NCBI GenBank assembly: GCA_023424015.1
Contig: JAFAEM010000041.1
Coordinates: forward strand, 1 to 64,000
Direction: 5' to 3'
Origin: Bacteroidota bacterium
GTDB taxonomy: Bacteria > Bacteroidota > Bacteroidia > Chitinophagales > Chitinophagaceae
Length of the DNA: 64,000 nucleotides
In this document: one piece after another, positions 63,912 through 64,000 of the stretch
Layout: the number at the start of each line of letters is the position of its first letter
Position numbering within the stretch: position 1 is the first letter of the stretch
The notes under the pieces: model-generated
What the model saw: the letters and a program-made list of their open reading frames with translations, nothing else
Told to the model about the DNA's origin: nothing
The model's database searches: none
Position numbers and translations under genes: made by a program

Positions 63912-64000
63912 ATTTAGTGTTTAGACGATGAATGTACGATAAACAGCAAATAAAGAGTTTACACTTAGTTGTCTCTAAAATCACTTCAATTTTGGCTTAT

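Overview
The window looks like chromosomal DNA of a Bacteroidota bacterium, most likely Chitinophagaceae or a close relative. The reasons are TonB-dependent and OMP_b-brl-type receptors, a DUF4270 lipoprotein, a GSCFA protein, a short glycogen-synthase-like protein, a Bacteroidetes-type MiaE, almost no Shine-Dalgarno signals, and repeated TAnnTTTG-type -7 promoter boxes. Nearly all genes are housekeeping or envelope genes. I see no prophage, CRISPR array, defence island or polysaccharide-utilisation locus. The one clear mobile element is an IS3-family insertion sequence.

Layout. 0-6 kb: outer-membrane receptor, DUF445 membrane protein, tRNA-His and tail-specific protease Prc. 6-8.5 kb: DinB-like protein and an intact-looking IS3 element. 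8.5-13.7 kb: subtilase, OmpA/TSP3 protein and an ALDH7-type aldehyde dehydrogenase. 13.8-20.1 kb (minus strand): panB, ppx-ppk1, a flippase-like membrane protein, panD and panC, so most of pantothenate synthesis plus polyphosphate turnover. 20.1-25.9 kb (plus): GlgA-like protein, DUF4270 lipoprotein, metK, NUDIX hydrolase, a 107-bp tandem repeat and an rlmB-like methyltransferase. 25.9-31 kb: HMG-CoA lyase, GSCFA, galM/galK and miaE. 31-37.5 kb: rpsO, pnp, a candidate structured RNA, prmA, plsY, M48 protease, a small unknown gene and a CYTH protein. 37.5-46 kb: dnaG, a Gfo/Idh/MocA oxidoreductase, a seven-haem cytochrome, gluconate and chromate transporters. 46-52.4 kb: topoisomerase IV parE and parC with an FkbM methyltransferase and a DUF1835 gene between them. 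52.4-64 kb: MgtC, smpB, accD, S9 peptidase, a mini-cytochrome, bestrophin, Pr6Pr, a TonB receptor and a GNAT acetyltransferase.

The least ordinary content is between the genes. Several gaps hold arrays of degenerate 7-bp units. In four of them a left half is followed by a right half made of the reverse-complement unit, so the RNA could fold into a long imperfect hairpin; several arrays run into the stop codon of the next gene. There is also a 107-bp tandem repeat with internal dyads (24.66-25.02 kb), a three-way-junction RNA with a GAAA tetraloop and U-tract after pnp (33.7 kb), and two places where the -7 box of a downstream promoter lies inside a terminator-like inverted repeat (metK and the CYTH gene). 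All of this was read by eye; no database search or folding program was run.
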